NCBI GenBank assembly: GCA_022563595.1
Contig: JADFNB010000019.1
Coordinates: 455-62,940 of the forward strand
DNA: 62,486 nucleotides
Direction of reading: 5' to 3'
From: Gemmatimonadota bacterium
GTDB lineage: Bacteria > Gemmatimonadota > Gemmatimonadetes > Gemmatimonadales > GWC2-71-9
Shown: positions 23,504 to 32,284 of the stretch, piece after piece
Position numbering within the stretch: position 1 is the stretch's first letter
Layout: each line of letters opens with the position of its first letter
Notes under the pieces: model-generated
Seen by the model: only the letters and a program-made list of their open reading frames with translations
Told to the model about the DNA's origin: nothing
The model's database searches: none
Translations under genes and position numbers: made by a program

Positions 23504-25117
23504 CTAAGGCGTGTCGTGCGGAGTCAGCTCATCCCGGAACCGGTTGTTCAGCTCGATCTCCTCGAGGTAGGCGGCCAGCTCGCTAGCCTTGCGCGCGGCA
23601 TCCCAGCCAAGCTCTTCGGCGGCGAGGTCGACCAGCTCGGGCGCCTGCTGCATGCCGTGGCCGGAGATCTCGTGGAAGACGTGGGTGCGCCGGATCAACA
23701 GGTCGCGGAGCGTCATGGCCATCTCGCGCCGGATCGCATGAATCAGTTCGGCCCGGATGGCCACGTGGCCGGGCACGATCGGTTCCGCCAGACGCCGGTC
23801 GGACTGGGCGAGCCGGACGACCGCAGGTGTCTCACTCCCGTAGGCGCGTACCAGGTGCCGGGCGAGCGCTTCCGTGACGCCCTCCCGTACGGCATCGGCG
23901 ACCAGAATCTCCAGGTCTCGCACCTCCCCGCCAGGCAGCGGTGTCTCCGCGGTGGCCGCACGCGGTGGGACCCGACGGCCGTCCAGATCGTGCAGCGCGG
24001 CGCTGACGCGGTCGACCACTTCCGCGGCCATCGCCCGGTAGGTGGTTAGCTTGCCCCCGACGATCGAGAGCAACCCGCCGTGCTCCACGATCGTGTGCTC
24101 ACGCGGGACCGCGGACGGATCGGTGTCGGCGGGCGGCCGAACCAGGGGCCGCAGGCCGGCCCAGGTGGAGATCACATCGCCCGGCTGGAGGCGCGCGTCG
24201 GGAAAGACAGCATTGGCCGAGCGTAGCAGGTAGATCACATCGTCCCCGCTGGCACGAACCTGCTCGGGTATCTCCTCGCAGTCGGTATCCGTGGTGCCGA
24301 TGTAGGTCAGGTCACCCCAGGGCAGGATGAACATCACCCGGCCATCGAGCGGCGAGATCAGCGTGACGGCTTCGTTGTTTCCAACCCGCTTGCGGGGTAC
24401 TACGACGTGCACGCCTTTGGTCGGACGCAGCATGCGGCGCCCGTCGTTGCGGATCCGGTCGGACCACGGGCCGGTGGCGTTCACGACGACGTGCGCGTGT
24501 ACGGTCAGGCTCGCGCCGGTCAGCCGGTCGGTGACGCGCGCTCCACGCACGCGGCCGTCGGCGTATTCGAGTTGCGTGACGTCGGTGTAATTGGCTACCA
24601 GCGCGCCGTGGCGGTGGGCGTCCCGCATCGTGGCCAGTGTCAGACGGGCGTCGTCGCACTGCGCGTCGTAGTACCGGGCTCCGCCCTTCAGGCCACGCTC
24701 GCGCAGGCCGGGCTCGGCCCGCAACAGCGTCCGCTTGCTGAGCCAACGGTGTCGGCCCACATTGCGGAAGGCCGCCAACAGGTCGTACAACGCCAGTCCG
24801 GCGGCCAGCTTCACTCGGGAAAGTCGCCCGCCGGCGAACACAGGGAAGAGAAAGGAACAAGGCCAGACGAGGTGCGGGGCAGTTCGCAGGAGGATGCGTC
24901 GCTCACGGCTCGCCTCGAAAACGAGGCGCAGGTTTCCATGTTCCAGGTAGCGAAGGCCACCGTGCACGAGCCGCGAAGACCGACTGCTGGTGCCCGCGGC
25001 GAAATCATCGCGCTCGACCAGGGCGACGCGGAGACCACGCATCGCGGCGTCCCGCGCTATGCCCGCGCCGGTGATGCCGCCGCCGATAATCAGAACATCC
25101 ATGGACGTCTCGGCCAT
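23504..25117 (-). CDS. glpD: Glycerol-3-phosphate dehydrogenase (FAD, GlpD/GlpA type)
   Basis: This 537-aa flavoprotein oxidises glycerol-3-phosphate to dihydroxyacetone phosphate at the membrane. LIIGGGITGAGIARDAAMRG binds FAD. SSRSSRLVHGGLRYLEHG and ATKG-like RPTKGVHVVVP are family motifs, with GLRPLVRP and the C-terminal all-helical cap present. ATG 25117 (AETSMDVLIIGGG) is used. A Met five residues later is also possible. The upstream extension to 25219 lacks family features. The preceding 120 bp (23384-23503) after the DHS-like gene hold nothing recognisable. Confidence 0.93.
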   Translation of the reverse strand: MAETSMDVLIIGGGITGAGIARDAAMRGLRVALVERDDFAAGTSSRSSRLVHGGLRYLEHGNLRLVFEASRERRILLRTAPHLVWPCSFLFPVFAGGRLSRVKLAAGLALYDLLAAFRNVGRHRWLSKRTLLRAEPGLRERGLKGGARYYDAQCDDARLTLATMRDAHRHGALVANYTDVTQLEYADGRVRGARVTDRLTGASLTVHAHVVVNATGPWSDRIRNDGRRMLRPTKGVHVVVPRKRVGNNEAVTLISPLDGRVMFILPWGDLTYIGTTDTDCEEIPEQVRASGDDVIYLLRSANAVFPDARLQPGDVISTWAGLRPLVRPPADTDPSAVPREHTIVEHGGLLSIVGGKLTTYRAMAAEVVDRVSAALHDLDGRRVPPRAATAETPLPGGEVRDLEILVADAVREGVTEALARHLVRAYGSETPAVVRLAQSDRRLAEPIVPGHVAIRAELIHAIRREMAMTLRDLLIRRTHVFHEISGHGMQQAPELVDLAAEELGWDAARKASELAAYLEEIELNNRFRDELTPHDTP

Positions 25118-25718
25118 CGCGGCCACATGGGCGCTTCGGGCAACGAACGAGAAGGGGGCGTCCACGCGGCTATTCAATAGGAGGCACGAACGATCGGCCC
25201 CGCCGAGCGCGTGGTTCACCTGGCACGCCCGGATCTTTGGGCCGGGAAAACGCGTGCTCGATCTGGCGTGTGGGCCGGGACGTCACGCGCTCCTCGCCGC
25301 GGAATACGGCTCGGAGGTGGTCGCCGTCGATGGCGATGGCGAGACGATCAGCGCCCTCGAGCGCGAAGTGCAACGGCGCGATCTGCACGTCAAGTGCCTT
25401 CACCTCGACCTCCGCACCAGCAAGATCGACGCCGAGTCGTTCGACATCGTGATGATGTTCAACTATCTGGACCGGAATCGCATGCCGGATTTCTTGGCGG
25501 CGGTCCGCCCCGGGGGGTACCTGCTCGCCGAGACGTTCCTGGAAAGCCAGCGCCAGCAGGGATGGGGGCCGCAGTCGGATGAGCATCTCCTCAAACCGGG
25601 GGAACTAATGCGGCTCGTCGAGCCGTTCGAGGCGTTCCTGTTCCGCGAAGTCGTCGACATGGTCGACGGTCGGCCCGCCGCGCTCGCGAGTATCCTTGCC
25701 CAACGACCGGCGGAATGA
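25101..25718 (+). CDS. Class I SAM-dependent methyltransferase
   Basis: The domain begins with KRVLDLACGPGRHALLAAEYG, the SAM-binding motif I. Motif II-like VVAVDGDGETI, DIVMMFNYLDR and the post-core GGYLLAETFL follow. This resembles TehB/UbiE-type small methyltransferases (length 170-205). The start is unclear: ATG 25101 gives 205 residues but overlaps the divergent glpD start, while AGGAGG at 25181 suggests a shorter form without a standard start codon nearby. The substrate is unknown. Confidence 0.75.
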   Translation: MDVSAIAATWALRATNEKGASTRLFNRRHERSAPPSAWFTWHARIFGPGKRVLDLACGPGRHALLAAEYGSEVVAVDGDGETISALEREVQRRDLHVKCLHLDLRTSKIDAESFDIVMMFNYLDRNRMPDFLAAVRPGGYLLAETFLESQRQQGWGPQSDEHLLKPGELMRLVEPFEAFLFREVVDMVDGRPAALASILAQRPAE

Positions 25719-25764
25719 TGGCGGTTTTCTCGCCCACGCGCTACCACGGAGATTGGTGATCGGG

Positions 25765-25770
25765 TAGCTT
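25765..25770 (+). promoter_or_regulatory. -10-like box of thiolase gene
   Basis: TAGCTT ends 7 nt before ATG 25778 with no Shine-Dalgarno sequence in between. It is a weaker version of the TATNTT box found at other probable leaderless genes of this window. Confidence 0.3.
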
Positions 25771-25777
25771 TCCTCGC

Positions 25778-27070
25778 ATGAACACTCTTCGGAATGGCCG
25801 GCGGGTGGCGGTGATCGGAGGGTGTCGCACACCGTTCTGCAGGTCAGGCACGGTCCTGAAAGACATATCAGCCGTCGATCTCGCACGCCACGCCACGATC
25901 GAACTCATCCACAAGTACGAACTCGACGGCAACGATGTCGATGAGATGTTTTTTGGCGAAGTGGTACCGAGTCCCCTGACGCCGAATCTGGCGCGGGAGG
26001 TCAGTCTGCTCCCCCAGTTCCCGCGGACCGTTCCCGCTGCATCGGTCAATCGCGCATGCGCTTCCGCCAATACGGCGATAGCGCACGGACACGACCAGAT
26101 CGTCGCGGGACGCGCGGATGTCGTGATCGCGGGGGGCGCCGAGAGTCTCTCGGACATACCTATTCTGCACTCGCGCCGGTTCTCAGACCTGCTCGTCGGG
26201 CTCAGCAAGGCCAAGACATTGGGCCAGCGGATGGGATTGCTGGCTACCTTCCGTCCCCGACACCTGATCCCGGTCACACCGGCGATCGCAGAGCCGTCGA
26301 CCGGCGAATCGATGGGCCAGTCAGCCGAGAAGATGGCCAAGGAGAACGGGATCACGCGCGAGGCCCAGGATCAATGGGCGCAGGTGAGTCATCATAGGGC
26401 GCATGCCGGGACGGAAGACGGGCGGCTCAGGGCCGAGATCGCGGCGTTTTTCCTGCCCGACGGGCGGGTGGTGGATCGCGACAACGGTATCCGTCCCGAC
26501 ACTACGCTCGAGCAGATGGCGAAGCTGCGACCGGTGTTCGACCGGAAGCACGGCTCGGTCACGGCCGCCAACTCGTCACCGCTCACCGACGGGGCGTCGG
26601 CTGTGCTGCTCATGGGGGAGCGGCAGGCCAGGGCGCTCGGGTACGCGCCGCTCGCGTTCATCAGGTCGTACGCCGTCGCCGCGGTCGATCCCGGGTGGCA
26701 GCTTCTGATGGGACCGGCCTTTGCCGTGCCGCTCGCGTTGGAGCACGCCGGGATCACGTTGGCGGACGTGGGACTCATCGAGATGCACGAAGCGTTCGCC
26801 TCGCAGGTGCTCTCCAACATCCAGGCGTTCGAATCCAAACGGTGGGCGGAGGAGCACCTGGGCCGGTCGCAGCCGATCGGTGAGGTGAACCGTGACATCC
26901 TCAACGTCATGGGCGGGTCCATCGCCATCGGCCATCCGTTTGGCGCCACAGGCGGGCGGCTGACCATTACGCTCGCCAACGAGATGCGACGCCGCGATGT
27001 CCAGTTCGGGCTCATCTCGGTCTGTGCCCAGGGCGGAATGGGCTTTGCCATGGTGCTGGAGCGGACATGA
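25778..27070 (+). CDS. fadI: Acetyl-CoA C-acyltransferase (FadI-type thiolase)
   Basis: The 430-aa thiolase performs the last step of fatty acid beta-oxidation, releasing acetyl-CoA from 3-ketoacyl-CoA. NRACASANTAIAHG contains the nucleophile Cys. GHPFGATGGR supplies His and SVCAQGGMG the second Cys. The longer loop and MGQSAEKMAKENGI fit the FadI/HADHB long-chain branch. The stop overlaps the fadJ ATG by 4 bp (ATGA), so the two subunits of the trifunctional complex are coupled. Confidence 0.93.
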   Translation: MNTLRNGRRVAVIGGCRTPFCRSGTVLKDISAVDLARHATIELIHKYELDGNDVDEMFFGEVVPSPLTPNLAREVSLLPQFPRTVPAASVNRACASANTAIAHGHDQIVAGRADVVIAGGAESLSDIPILHSRRFSDLLVGLSKAKTLGQRMGLLATFRPRHLIPVTPAIAEPSTGESMGQSAEKMAKENGITREAQDQWAQVSHHRAHAGTEDGRLRAEIAAFFLPDGRVVDRDNGIRPDTTLEQMAKLRPVFDRKHGSVTAANSSPLTDGASAVLLMGERQARALGYAPLAFIRSYAVAAVDPGWQLLMGPAFAVPLALEHAGITLADVGLIEMHEAFASQVLSNIQAFESKRWAEEHLGRSQPIGEVNRDILNVMGGSIAIGHPFGATGGRLTITLANEMRRRDVQFGLISVCAQGGMGFAMVLERT

Positions 27071-29193
27071 GTTCGGCCTTTACGGTAGAGACGCAGGACG
27101 GAATCGCGCGCATCACCTTGGACCTGCCGGGTGAACCGGTCAACAAGATCACGCGCGGCGTTCGCGAAGAGTTGGCGCGGATTCTCGACGATGTCGGTCG
27201 GGATGACCAGGTTCGCGCGGTCGTGTTGTTGTCAGGCAAGCCGGACACGTTCATCGCCGGGGCCGATATCGAGGAATTCACCGCGCTGAAGTCGCGTGGC
27301 GAGGCGCGCCGCCTGGTGCAGAACGGGCAGGCACTCCTCAACCGCATCGAGGACTTGGGCAAACCGGTGGTTGCGGCGATCCACGGCGCCTGCTTGGGCG
27401 GCGGTCTCGAGACCGCGCTGGCATGTACCTACCGTGTGGCCAGCGACGACGAGAAAACCAAGCTCGGACTGCCCGAGGTGCAGCTCGGCATCATCCCGGC
27501 GGCCGGTGGATGCCAGCGGCTCCCCCGTCTGATCGGCATCGAGGCGGCGCTGGACATTATCCTTGCCGGCAAGACGATTGCCGCCAAGCGCGCGTTCCGG
27601 CGCGGCCTGGTCGACGACCTGGTGCATCCCGCGATACTCGAGCGCGTGGCACTCGAAGCGGCCGACCGGTTGGCGGGCGGATGGCGTCCCAAACGTCGCG
27701 GTCGCGGCCTCAAAGGGCTGTTCCTGGAGCGCAATCCCGCCGGCCGGCGGCTCGTATTTTCCATGGCGCGGAAACAGGTCTTGAAGCGTACCGGCGGCCA
27801 CTACCCCGCCCCGCTCGCGGCGCTACAGACGGTGCAGCACGGGCTGCGCCACGGCGTCGAAGCAGGGCTGGACATGGAGTCGGCGGAATTCGCGGATCTG
27901 GCTGTCGGTGAGGTATCTCGTCAGCTGGTAGGGATCTTCTTCGCCACGACTGCGCTCAAGAAGGACGCCGGCGTGCCCGATCCGCCCGAGTCGCTTCCCA
28001 TCCGTCGGCTCAGTATCGTGGGCGCCGGATTCATGGGCAGCGGCATCGGAGGAACCGCCGTGGCGGTGGCCGGGGTCGACGTCCGGTTCCGCGATGCGGA
28101 GTTGCGTTTCGTGGCCAAGGGGCTGAAATCCGCGCGTAAGATCCTGGACGACCGGAAGCAACGTCGGCGGATCACCCGCTACGAGCATCGTCGGTTGGTG
28201 GCGCTGCTGTCCGGTGGCACGGATTGGAGCGGGTTCGGCCGCGCGGACCTGGTGATCGAAGCGGTTCCGGAGGATCTGAACATCAAGCACGAGGTGTTCA
28301 AGCTGATCGAGAGCCGGGTGCGCGACGACTGCGTCCTTGCCTCGAACACCAGCACGATCCCGATCACCCAGATCGCGCGTGTCGCCAAACATCCCGAGCG
28401 GGTACTCGGCATGCACTTCTTCTCACCGGTCGAGAAGATGCCGCTGCTCGAGGTGATCGTCACCAATGAGACGGCGGCGTGGGCGACGGTCACCGCCGTC
28501 GCGTTCGGGCGCAAGATGGGCAAGACGGTAGTCGTGGTGCGCGATTGTCCGGGATTCTGGGTCAATAGGATACTGTCGCCGTACCTGAACGAAGCCGGAC
28601 GGCTCATGAAGGAAGGTGTCCGTATCGAGCAGATCGACCGGGTCATGAAACGGTACGGATTCCCGGTCGGGCCGGTGAGACTGCTCGACGAGATCGGACT
28701 GGACGTGGGGCTCAAGGCGTCGAGCGTGCTCCACGATGCCTACGGCGATCGCATGGCGCCGCTCGATGGTATCGCACGGCTGGTGAAGGAAGGCCGGTTG
28801 GGACGTAAGAGCGGGCGCGGGTTCTACACCTACTCGGGCAGGAAGCGCGCGGTCGACAAGTCGATCTACGAGTTCCTGGGCGCTGCCCCGGATCCGCGCA
28901 TGTCGGATACGGAGGTCGAGAACCGACTCGCGTTCGCGATGCTGAACGAGGCGGCGCGCGCCCTCGATGACGCGGTTGTGCGCTGCGCGCGCGACGGCGA
29001 TATGGCGGCTATCTTTGGCATCGGGTTCCCACCGTTCCGCGGCGGACCGCTGCGCACGCTCGACCGCATGGGAGCCGAACAGGCGGTGCAAAGGTTGGAG
29101 GGGCTGCAGCTGTCCTACGGCGACCGATTTACACCCGCTCCGGTGCTGGTGCGCATGGCGACCGACAGCGGAAGATTCTATCCCGAGACCTGA
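27067..29193 (+). CDS. fadJ: 3-hydroxyacyl-CoA dehydrogenase / enoyl-CoA hydratase (FadJ)
   Basis: This 708-aa bifunctional beta-oxidation enzyme has an N-terminal crotonase domain (KPVVAAIHGACLGGGLE oxyanion region, GLPEVQLGIIPAAGG with catalytic Glu, residues 1-200). A central NAD-binding Rossmann motif LSIVGAGFMGSGIGG lies near residue 316. HFFSPVEKMPLLEVI and the C-terminal 3HCDH domains follow. Length and order match FadJ. It forms a complex with the thiolase encoded just upstream. Confidence 0.95.
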   Translation: MSSAFTVETQDGIARITLDLPGEPVNKITRGVREELARILDDVGRDDQVRAVVLLSGKPDTFIAGADIEEFTALKSRGEARRLVQNGQALLNRIEDLGKPVVAAIHGACLGGGLETALACTYRVASDDEKTKLGLPEVQLGIIPAAGGCQRLPRLIGIEAALDIILAGKTIAAKRAFRRGLVDDLVHPAILERVALEAADRLAGGWRPKRRGRGLKGLFLERNPAGRRLVFSMARKQVLKRTGGHYPAPLAALQTVQHGLRHGVEAGLDMESAEFADLAVGEVSRQLVGIFFATTALKKDAGVPDPPESLPIRRLSIVGAGFMGSGIGGTAVAVAGVDVRFRDAELRFVAKGLKSARKILDDRKQRRRITRYEHRRLVALLSGGTDWSGFGRADLVIEAVPEDLNIKHEVFKLIESRVRDDCVLASNTSTIPITQIARVAKHPERVLGMHFFSPVEKMPLLEVIVTNETAAWATVTAVAFGRKMGKTVVVVRDCPGFWVNRILSPYLNEAGRLMKEGVRIEQIDRVMKRYGFPVGPVRLLDEIGLDVGLKASSVLHDAYGDRMAPLDGIARLVKEGRLGRKSGRGFYTYSGRKRAVDKSIYEFLGAAPDPRMSDTEVENRLAFAMLNEAARALDDAVVRCARDGDMAAIFGIGFPPFRGGPLRTLDRMGAEQAVQRLEGLQLSYGDRFTPAPVLVRMATDSGRFYPET

Positions 29194-29204
29194 TCCAGCG
29201 CGCG

Positions 29205-29474
29205 ATGCTACGCGGCACATTCCTATGGCTCAGCGAACATCAGGGCATCTTCAGTTTCGTGAGGCGTAATGGGTTCGCACCAAAATTCGCGCGGCGCTTC
29301 GTGGCTGGCGAGACCTCCAACTAGCAGTTGCGCAAGGACGGGTATGGGGTGCGCGTTTACGTCCCGTTCGGGGCGGAATGGTATCCCTATCTCATGCGTC
29401 GTCTCGCGGAACGGCCGGCCAACGTGACATTCATCATAGGCAACGTGCTCAAGGAGACGTTTTCTCGCACGTGA
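29205..29474 (+). pseudogene. Proline dehydrogenase remnant (internally deleted)
   Basis: From ATG 29205 the first 39 codons read LRGTFLWLSEHQGIFSFVRR then KFARRFVAGET, the N-terminus of bacterial proline dehydrogenase. After a TAG the same frame continues with YGVRVYVPFGAEWYPYLMRR followed by LAERPANV, the conserved C-terminus of the same enzyme, ending at TGA 29474. About 200 residues of the FAD barrel between them are gone. The gene thus lost its catalytic core in one deletion, and the reading frame of both ends is preserved. It cannot make an active enzyme. Confidence 0.85.
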
Positions 29475-29794
29475 TCGACGACGCGATCCTCGGAGGCTAC
29501 CTGGAGCGCCACGGCCGCCCGCCCGCGTTCGAGGGGAGCGACGGCAAGTCGTACAGCGTCGCCGTCTATGTGGAGGATACGCCGAATCCCGACGGGCAAT
29601 ACGGTGCTGCGCTCCTGTTCGTGCGGTGGTCCGACGGCGGGGATGTACCGGCGGGACATCTGGAGACCGGATATCTGGCGCATGGTGATTCCCGGAAGAC
29701 GGCTGAGGAGGCTATCCGTCGTCTCTCACTCTACGACGTTAAGGCGCATCTCGATCGCCTCATCGCCGTGAAAAAGGAGTGTCCCGACTGGTAG
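29471..29794 (+). CDS. Conserved hypothetical protein, 107 aa
   Basis: The GTG at 29471 overlaps the TGA of the proline dehydrogenase remnant and has AAGGAGACG at a suitable distance. The protein DAILGGYLERHGRPPAFEGS then alternates strands (YSVAVYVEDTPN, YGAALLFVRWSD) and ends with a helix (SLYDVKAHLDRLIAVKK). No family is recognised. It overlaps rsgA by 16 bp. The start inside the pseudogene suggests translation was originally coupled to proline dehydrogenase. Confidence 0.65.
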   Translation: MIDDAILGGYLERHGRPPAFEGSDGKSYSVAVYVEDTPNPDGQYGAALLFVRWSDGGDVPAGHLETGYLAHGDSRKTAEEAIRRLSLYDVKAHLDRLIAVKKECPDW

Positions 29795-30705
29795 CGCACT
29801 CTGAGGGCGTGGTTCTGTCTCGTGCCGGTGGTATCTATCGCGTACACACCGCCGGTCAGGTCGTCGAGGCGACGCTCCGCGGCCGCATGAAGCACGGGAC
29901 CCAGAAACACGTCCTGGTCGGCGATCACGTGACGCTGGCGATGCGGGCGGACGGCGGTGCCACGATCGAGGCGGTACACGAGCGCAGCTCTATCCTCAAG
30001 CGGCGCAGTCCCGGCAGGTCGCGCGGTGTGCGTGCCGTGGCGGCGAACGTGGACCAGGTCGTGGTCGTGGGCTCGGCGCGGGACCCCGAGTGGGATCCGT
30101 CGTTGGTCGATCGGTTCACGGCGGTGGCGCAGGCGAACGACCTGCCGACGGTCGTAGTGATCAACAAGGTTGACCTCGATCCTGCCGCCGAGCGCCATGC
30201 GGAGCCGTATCGGCAGGCGGGATACAGCGTGCTGCTCACCAGCGCCACGCGGGAGTACGGCATCGAGGAGCTACGCCGGCAGCTCGCAGGGCGTGTCTCG
30301 CTCTTCAGCGGACCGACCGGTGTGGGGAAATCGAGCCTGCTCAACGCGCTCGAGCCGGGGTTGCGACTCCGAACGGCAGCAGTGAGCCGGCGCACACGTG
30401 CGGGTCGGCATACGACGGTCTCCGCCGAGATGCACCCGCTGGGCGAGGACGGGTTCGTGGTGGACACGCCGGGTCTGCGAGACGTGGGACTATGGGGGTT
30501 GGAGCCGCGGGAGGTGGCGGCCGTGTTCCCCGAGTTCGGCGAGTATGCGGCAGGCTGCCGGTTCGACGACTGCCGTCATCTGGAAGAACCGGGTTGCGCG
30601 GTGGCGGACGCCGTGGGGTGTGGCGCTCTGGCCGCCAGCCGATACGAGTCGTATCGCCTGCTGCTGGAAGAGGCGGAACGCGCGGCCCGGCCCTGGCTCG
30701 GATAG
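29779..30705 (+). CDS. rsgA: Ribosome small-subunit biogenesis GTPase RsgA
   Basis: This 308-aa circularly permuted GTPase helps 30S maturation. An OB-fold comes first (about 1-75). The G motifs then appear in the order G4 (NKVD), G5 (TSATR), G1 (GPTGVGKSSLLN) and G3 (DTPG), followed by a zinc motif CRFDDCRHLEEPGC. GTG 29779 is the best start. The gene overlaps the upstream small gene. The DUF1015 gene follows 8 bp later. Confidence 0.95.
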   Translation: MSRLVAHSEGVVLSRAGGIYRVHTAGQVVEATLRGRMKHGTQKHVLVGDHVTLAMRADGGATIEAVHERSSILKRRSPGRSRGVRAVAANVDQVVVVGSARDPEWDPSLVDRFTAVAQANDLPTVVVINKVDLDPAAERHAEPYRQAGYSVLLTSATREYGIEELRRQLAGRVSLFSGPTGVGKSSLLNALEPGLRLRTAAVSRRTRAGRHTTVSAEMHPLGEDGFVVDTPGLRDVGLWGLEPREVAAVFPEFGEYAAGCRFDDCRHLEEPGCAVADAVGCGALAASRYESYRLLLEEAERAARPWLG

Positions 30706-30713
30706 ATTGTGAG

Positions 30714-31937
30714 ATGACCATCATGACGTCGTCCCGCTTACCCCCTCTGGTAGAGCCGTTCCGTGCCGAGCGGTTTACGGCGACGGGCAAGCTGAGCGCG
30801 CTGATCGCCCCGCCCTACGACGTGATCGTCCCGGAACGCCGCGCCGCGTTGGCCGAACGCGACACGCACAATATCGTGCACCTGATCCTGCCGCAGGGAA
30901 CGGGAGCCGCCAGATACAGTCATGCGGCGGCGCTGCTGGAGCGGTGGCGCGCCGACGGCTCGCTGGCGCGCGACGCCGCGCCGAGTGTCTATGTAGTGCG
31001 ACAGGAATTCGAGACACCCGACGGGCACAAACATGTGCGTACTGGCGTCGTGGCGGCGCTGCATGTCGAGCCGTACGACACCGGACGCGTGAAGCCGCAC
31101 GAGCGAACGCACCGGGGGCCAAAGGAAGACCGCCTCGCCTTGTCGCGCGCCACATGCGCGGTGCTGGAGTCGATCTTCGTGTTGGCACGCGATACCCGCG
31201 GCCATCTCCAACGCCGGCTGGAGGGGGTCACACGACACGAACCGACCGCGCTCGCCACGCTGGACGGCGTCAGGATCGGACTGTGGAAGGTCGGCGGAGT
31301 CCAGGCAGCCGAGATCGCGCGTGCCGCCGGTGAGGGCGCCCTGTACATGGCGGACGGCCACCATCGATTCGAGACGGCCAACGCGTATCGCGCCGAGAAC
31401 CCGGCCGCCACGAGGATTCCGGCGCTGGTCGTGCCAATCGCCGATCCGGGGCTGGTGGTGCTACCGAGCCATCGCATGATCTCGGGCGCGACGCTCGATC
31501 CGGCGCCGCTGCTCGAGAGCTGGCGCGCCGACTTCCAGGTCGACCCGCTCGCGGCCGGAGTTGATCCAGACGCCGCGCTGCAAACCGACCACCGGGGTCC
31601 CGCGTGCGTCGTAGCGTTTTCCGGTCAACCCATGCAGGTGCTGTCTTCACGTAGCGCGGCCGACGGCCGACTCGAGATCGAGGTGATCGAGGATACCGTG
31701 GTTCGCCCGTTGATGGAGGCCGCCGGTGACGCGGCGCGCGTCTCGTACTCCGCCGACGCGGCGCAGGTGATCGCGGCCGTCGAGGCGGGAGAGATCGCCA
31801 GCGGCGTGCTGGTCGGGCCGACGCCGGTGGAACAGGTGCTCGCGGTCTCCGACGCGCAAGCGATCATGCCGCCCAAGTCCACCTACTTCGCGCCGAAAGT
31901 GCCGAGCGGACTCGTGTTGATGCCGTACGACACGTGA
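30714..31937 (+). CDS. DUF1015 family protein
   Basis: This 407-aa protein starts at ATG 30714. APPYDVIVPERRAAL and NIVHLILPQG are the N-terminal DUF1015 signature, and YMADGHHRFETANAYR the central one. The family is widespread and sits near serine or DNA-repair genes in other bacteria, but its reaction is unknown. The conserved DGHH suggests a hydrolase-like or phosphate-binding site. It is encoded in a possible operon with rsgA. Confidence 0.9.
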   Translation: MTIMTSSRLPPLVEPFRAERFTATGKLSALIAPPYDVIVPERRAALAERDTHNIVHLILPQGTGAARYSHAAALLERWRADGSLARDAAPSVYVVRQEFETPDGHKHVRTGVVAALHVEPYDTGRVKPHERTHRGPKEDRLALSRATCAVLESIFVLARDTRGHLQRRLEGVTRHEPTALATLDGVRIGLWKVGGVQAAEIARAAGEGALYMADGHHRFETANAYRAENPAATRIPALVVPIADPGLVVLPSHRMISGATLDPAPLLESWRADFQVDPLAAGVDPDAALQTDHRGPACVVAFSGQPMQVLSSRSAADGRLEIEVIEDTVVRPLMEAAGDAARVSYSADAAQVIAAVEAGEIASGVLVGPTPVEQVLAVSDAQAIMPPKSTYFAPKVPSGLVLMPYDT

Positions 31938-31977
31938 GCGCGAATACTCAGTCTCTCCCGACACGGAGCGCGAGCCG

Positions 31978-32232
31978 ATGACTCCTCCCCGTCCCCGAGC
32001 GCGGATCCTCGAGAACCTGGAAGCGATCTACCAGGAGGCGTACCAGCGCGCGAAGGTGGCCAGTCACGACGACCGCATGCTCGAGCTGGACGCCTCGTTT
32101 CAGCGCGAGCAGCTCCTCATGGAGATCTTGCTGGATATTCGTGACGGGCTCTACGCGATAGCGGACGCCGAGACGGAATCCTCGGCGCTCGCCAAGCTCA
32201 AAGTCCTGCGAAGGCTCACCAAGCTGCGCTGA
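31978..32232 (+). CDS. Small conserved helical protein, 84 aa
   Basis: The sequence is almost wholly helical: [40 protein letters not shown] and a C-terminal [12 protein letters not shown]. It has no recognised domain and no export signal. It starts 40 bp after the DUF1015 gene. It could be a small regulatory or scaffold protein, but nothing specific supports that. Confidence 0.6.
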   Translation: MTPPRPRARILENLEAIYQEAYQRAKVASHDDRMLELDASFQREQLLMEILLDIRDGLYAIADAETESSALAKLKVLRRLTKLR

Positions 32233-32272
32233 CGGACGCCGGGGCGTCGCTGGCCTCGCCGCCAAACCAGGG

Positions 32273-32278
32273 TATTTT
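32273..32278 (+). promoter_or_regulatory. -10 box of the E1 dehydrogenase gene
   Basis: TATTTT ends 6 nt before ATG 32285 and no Shine-Dalgarno is present, so the mRNA probably starts at the ATG. Confidence 0.4.
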
Positions 32279-32284
32279 CCTTCC

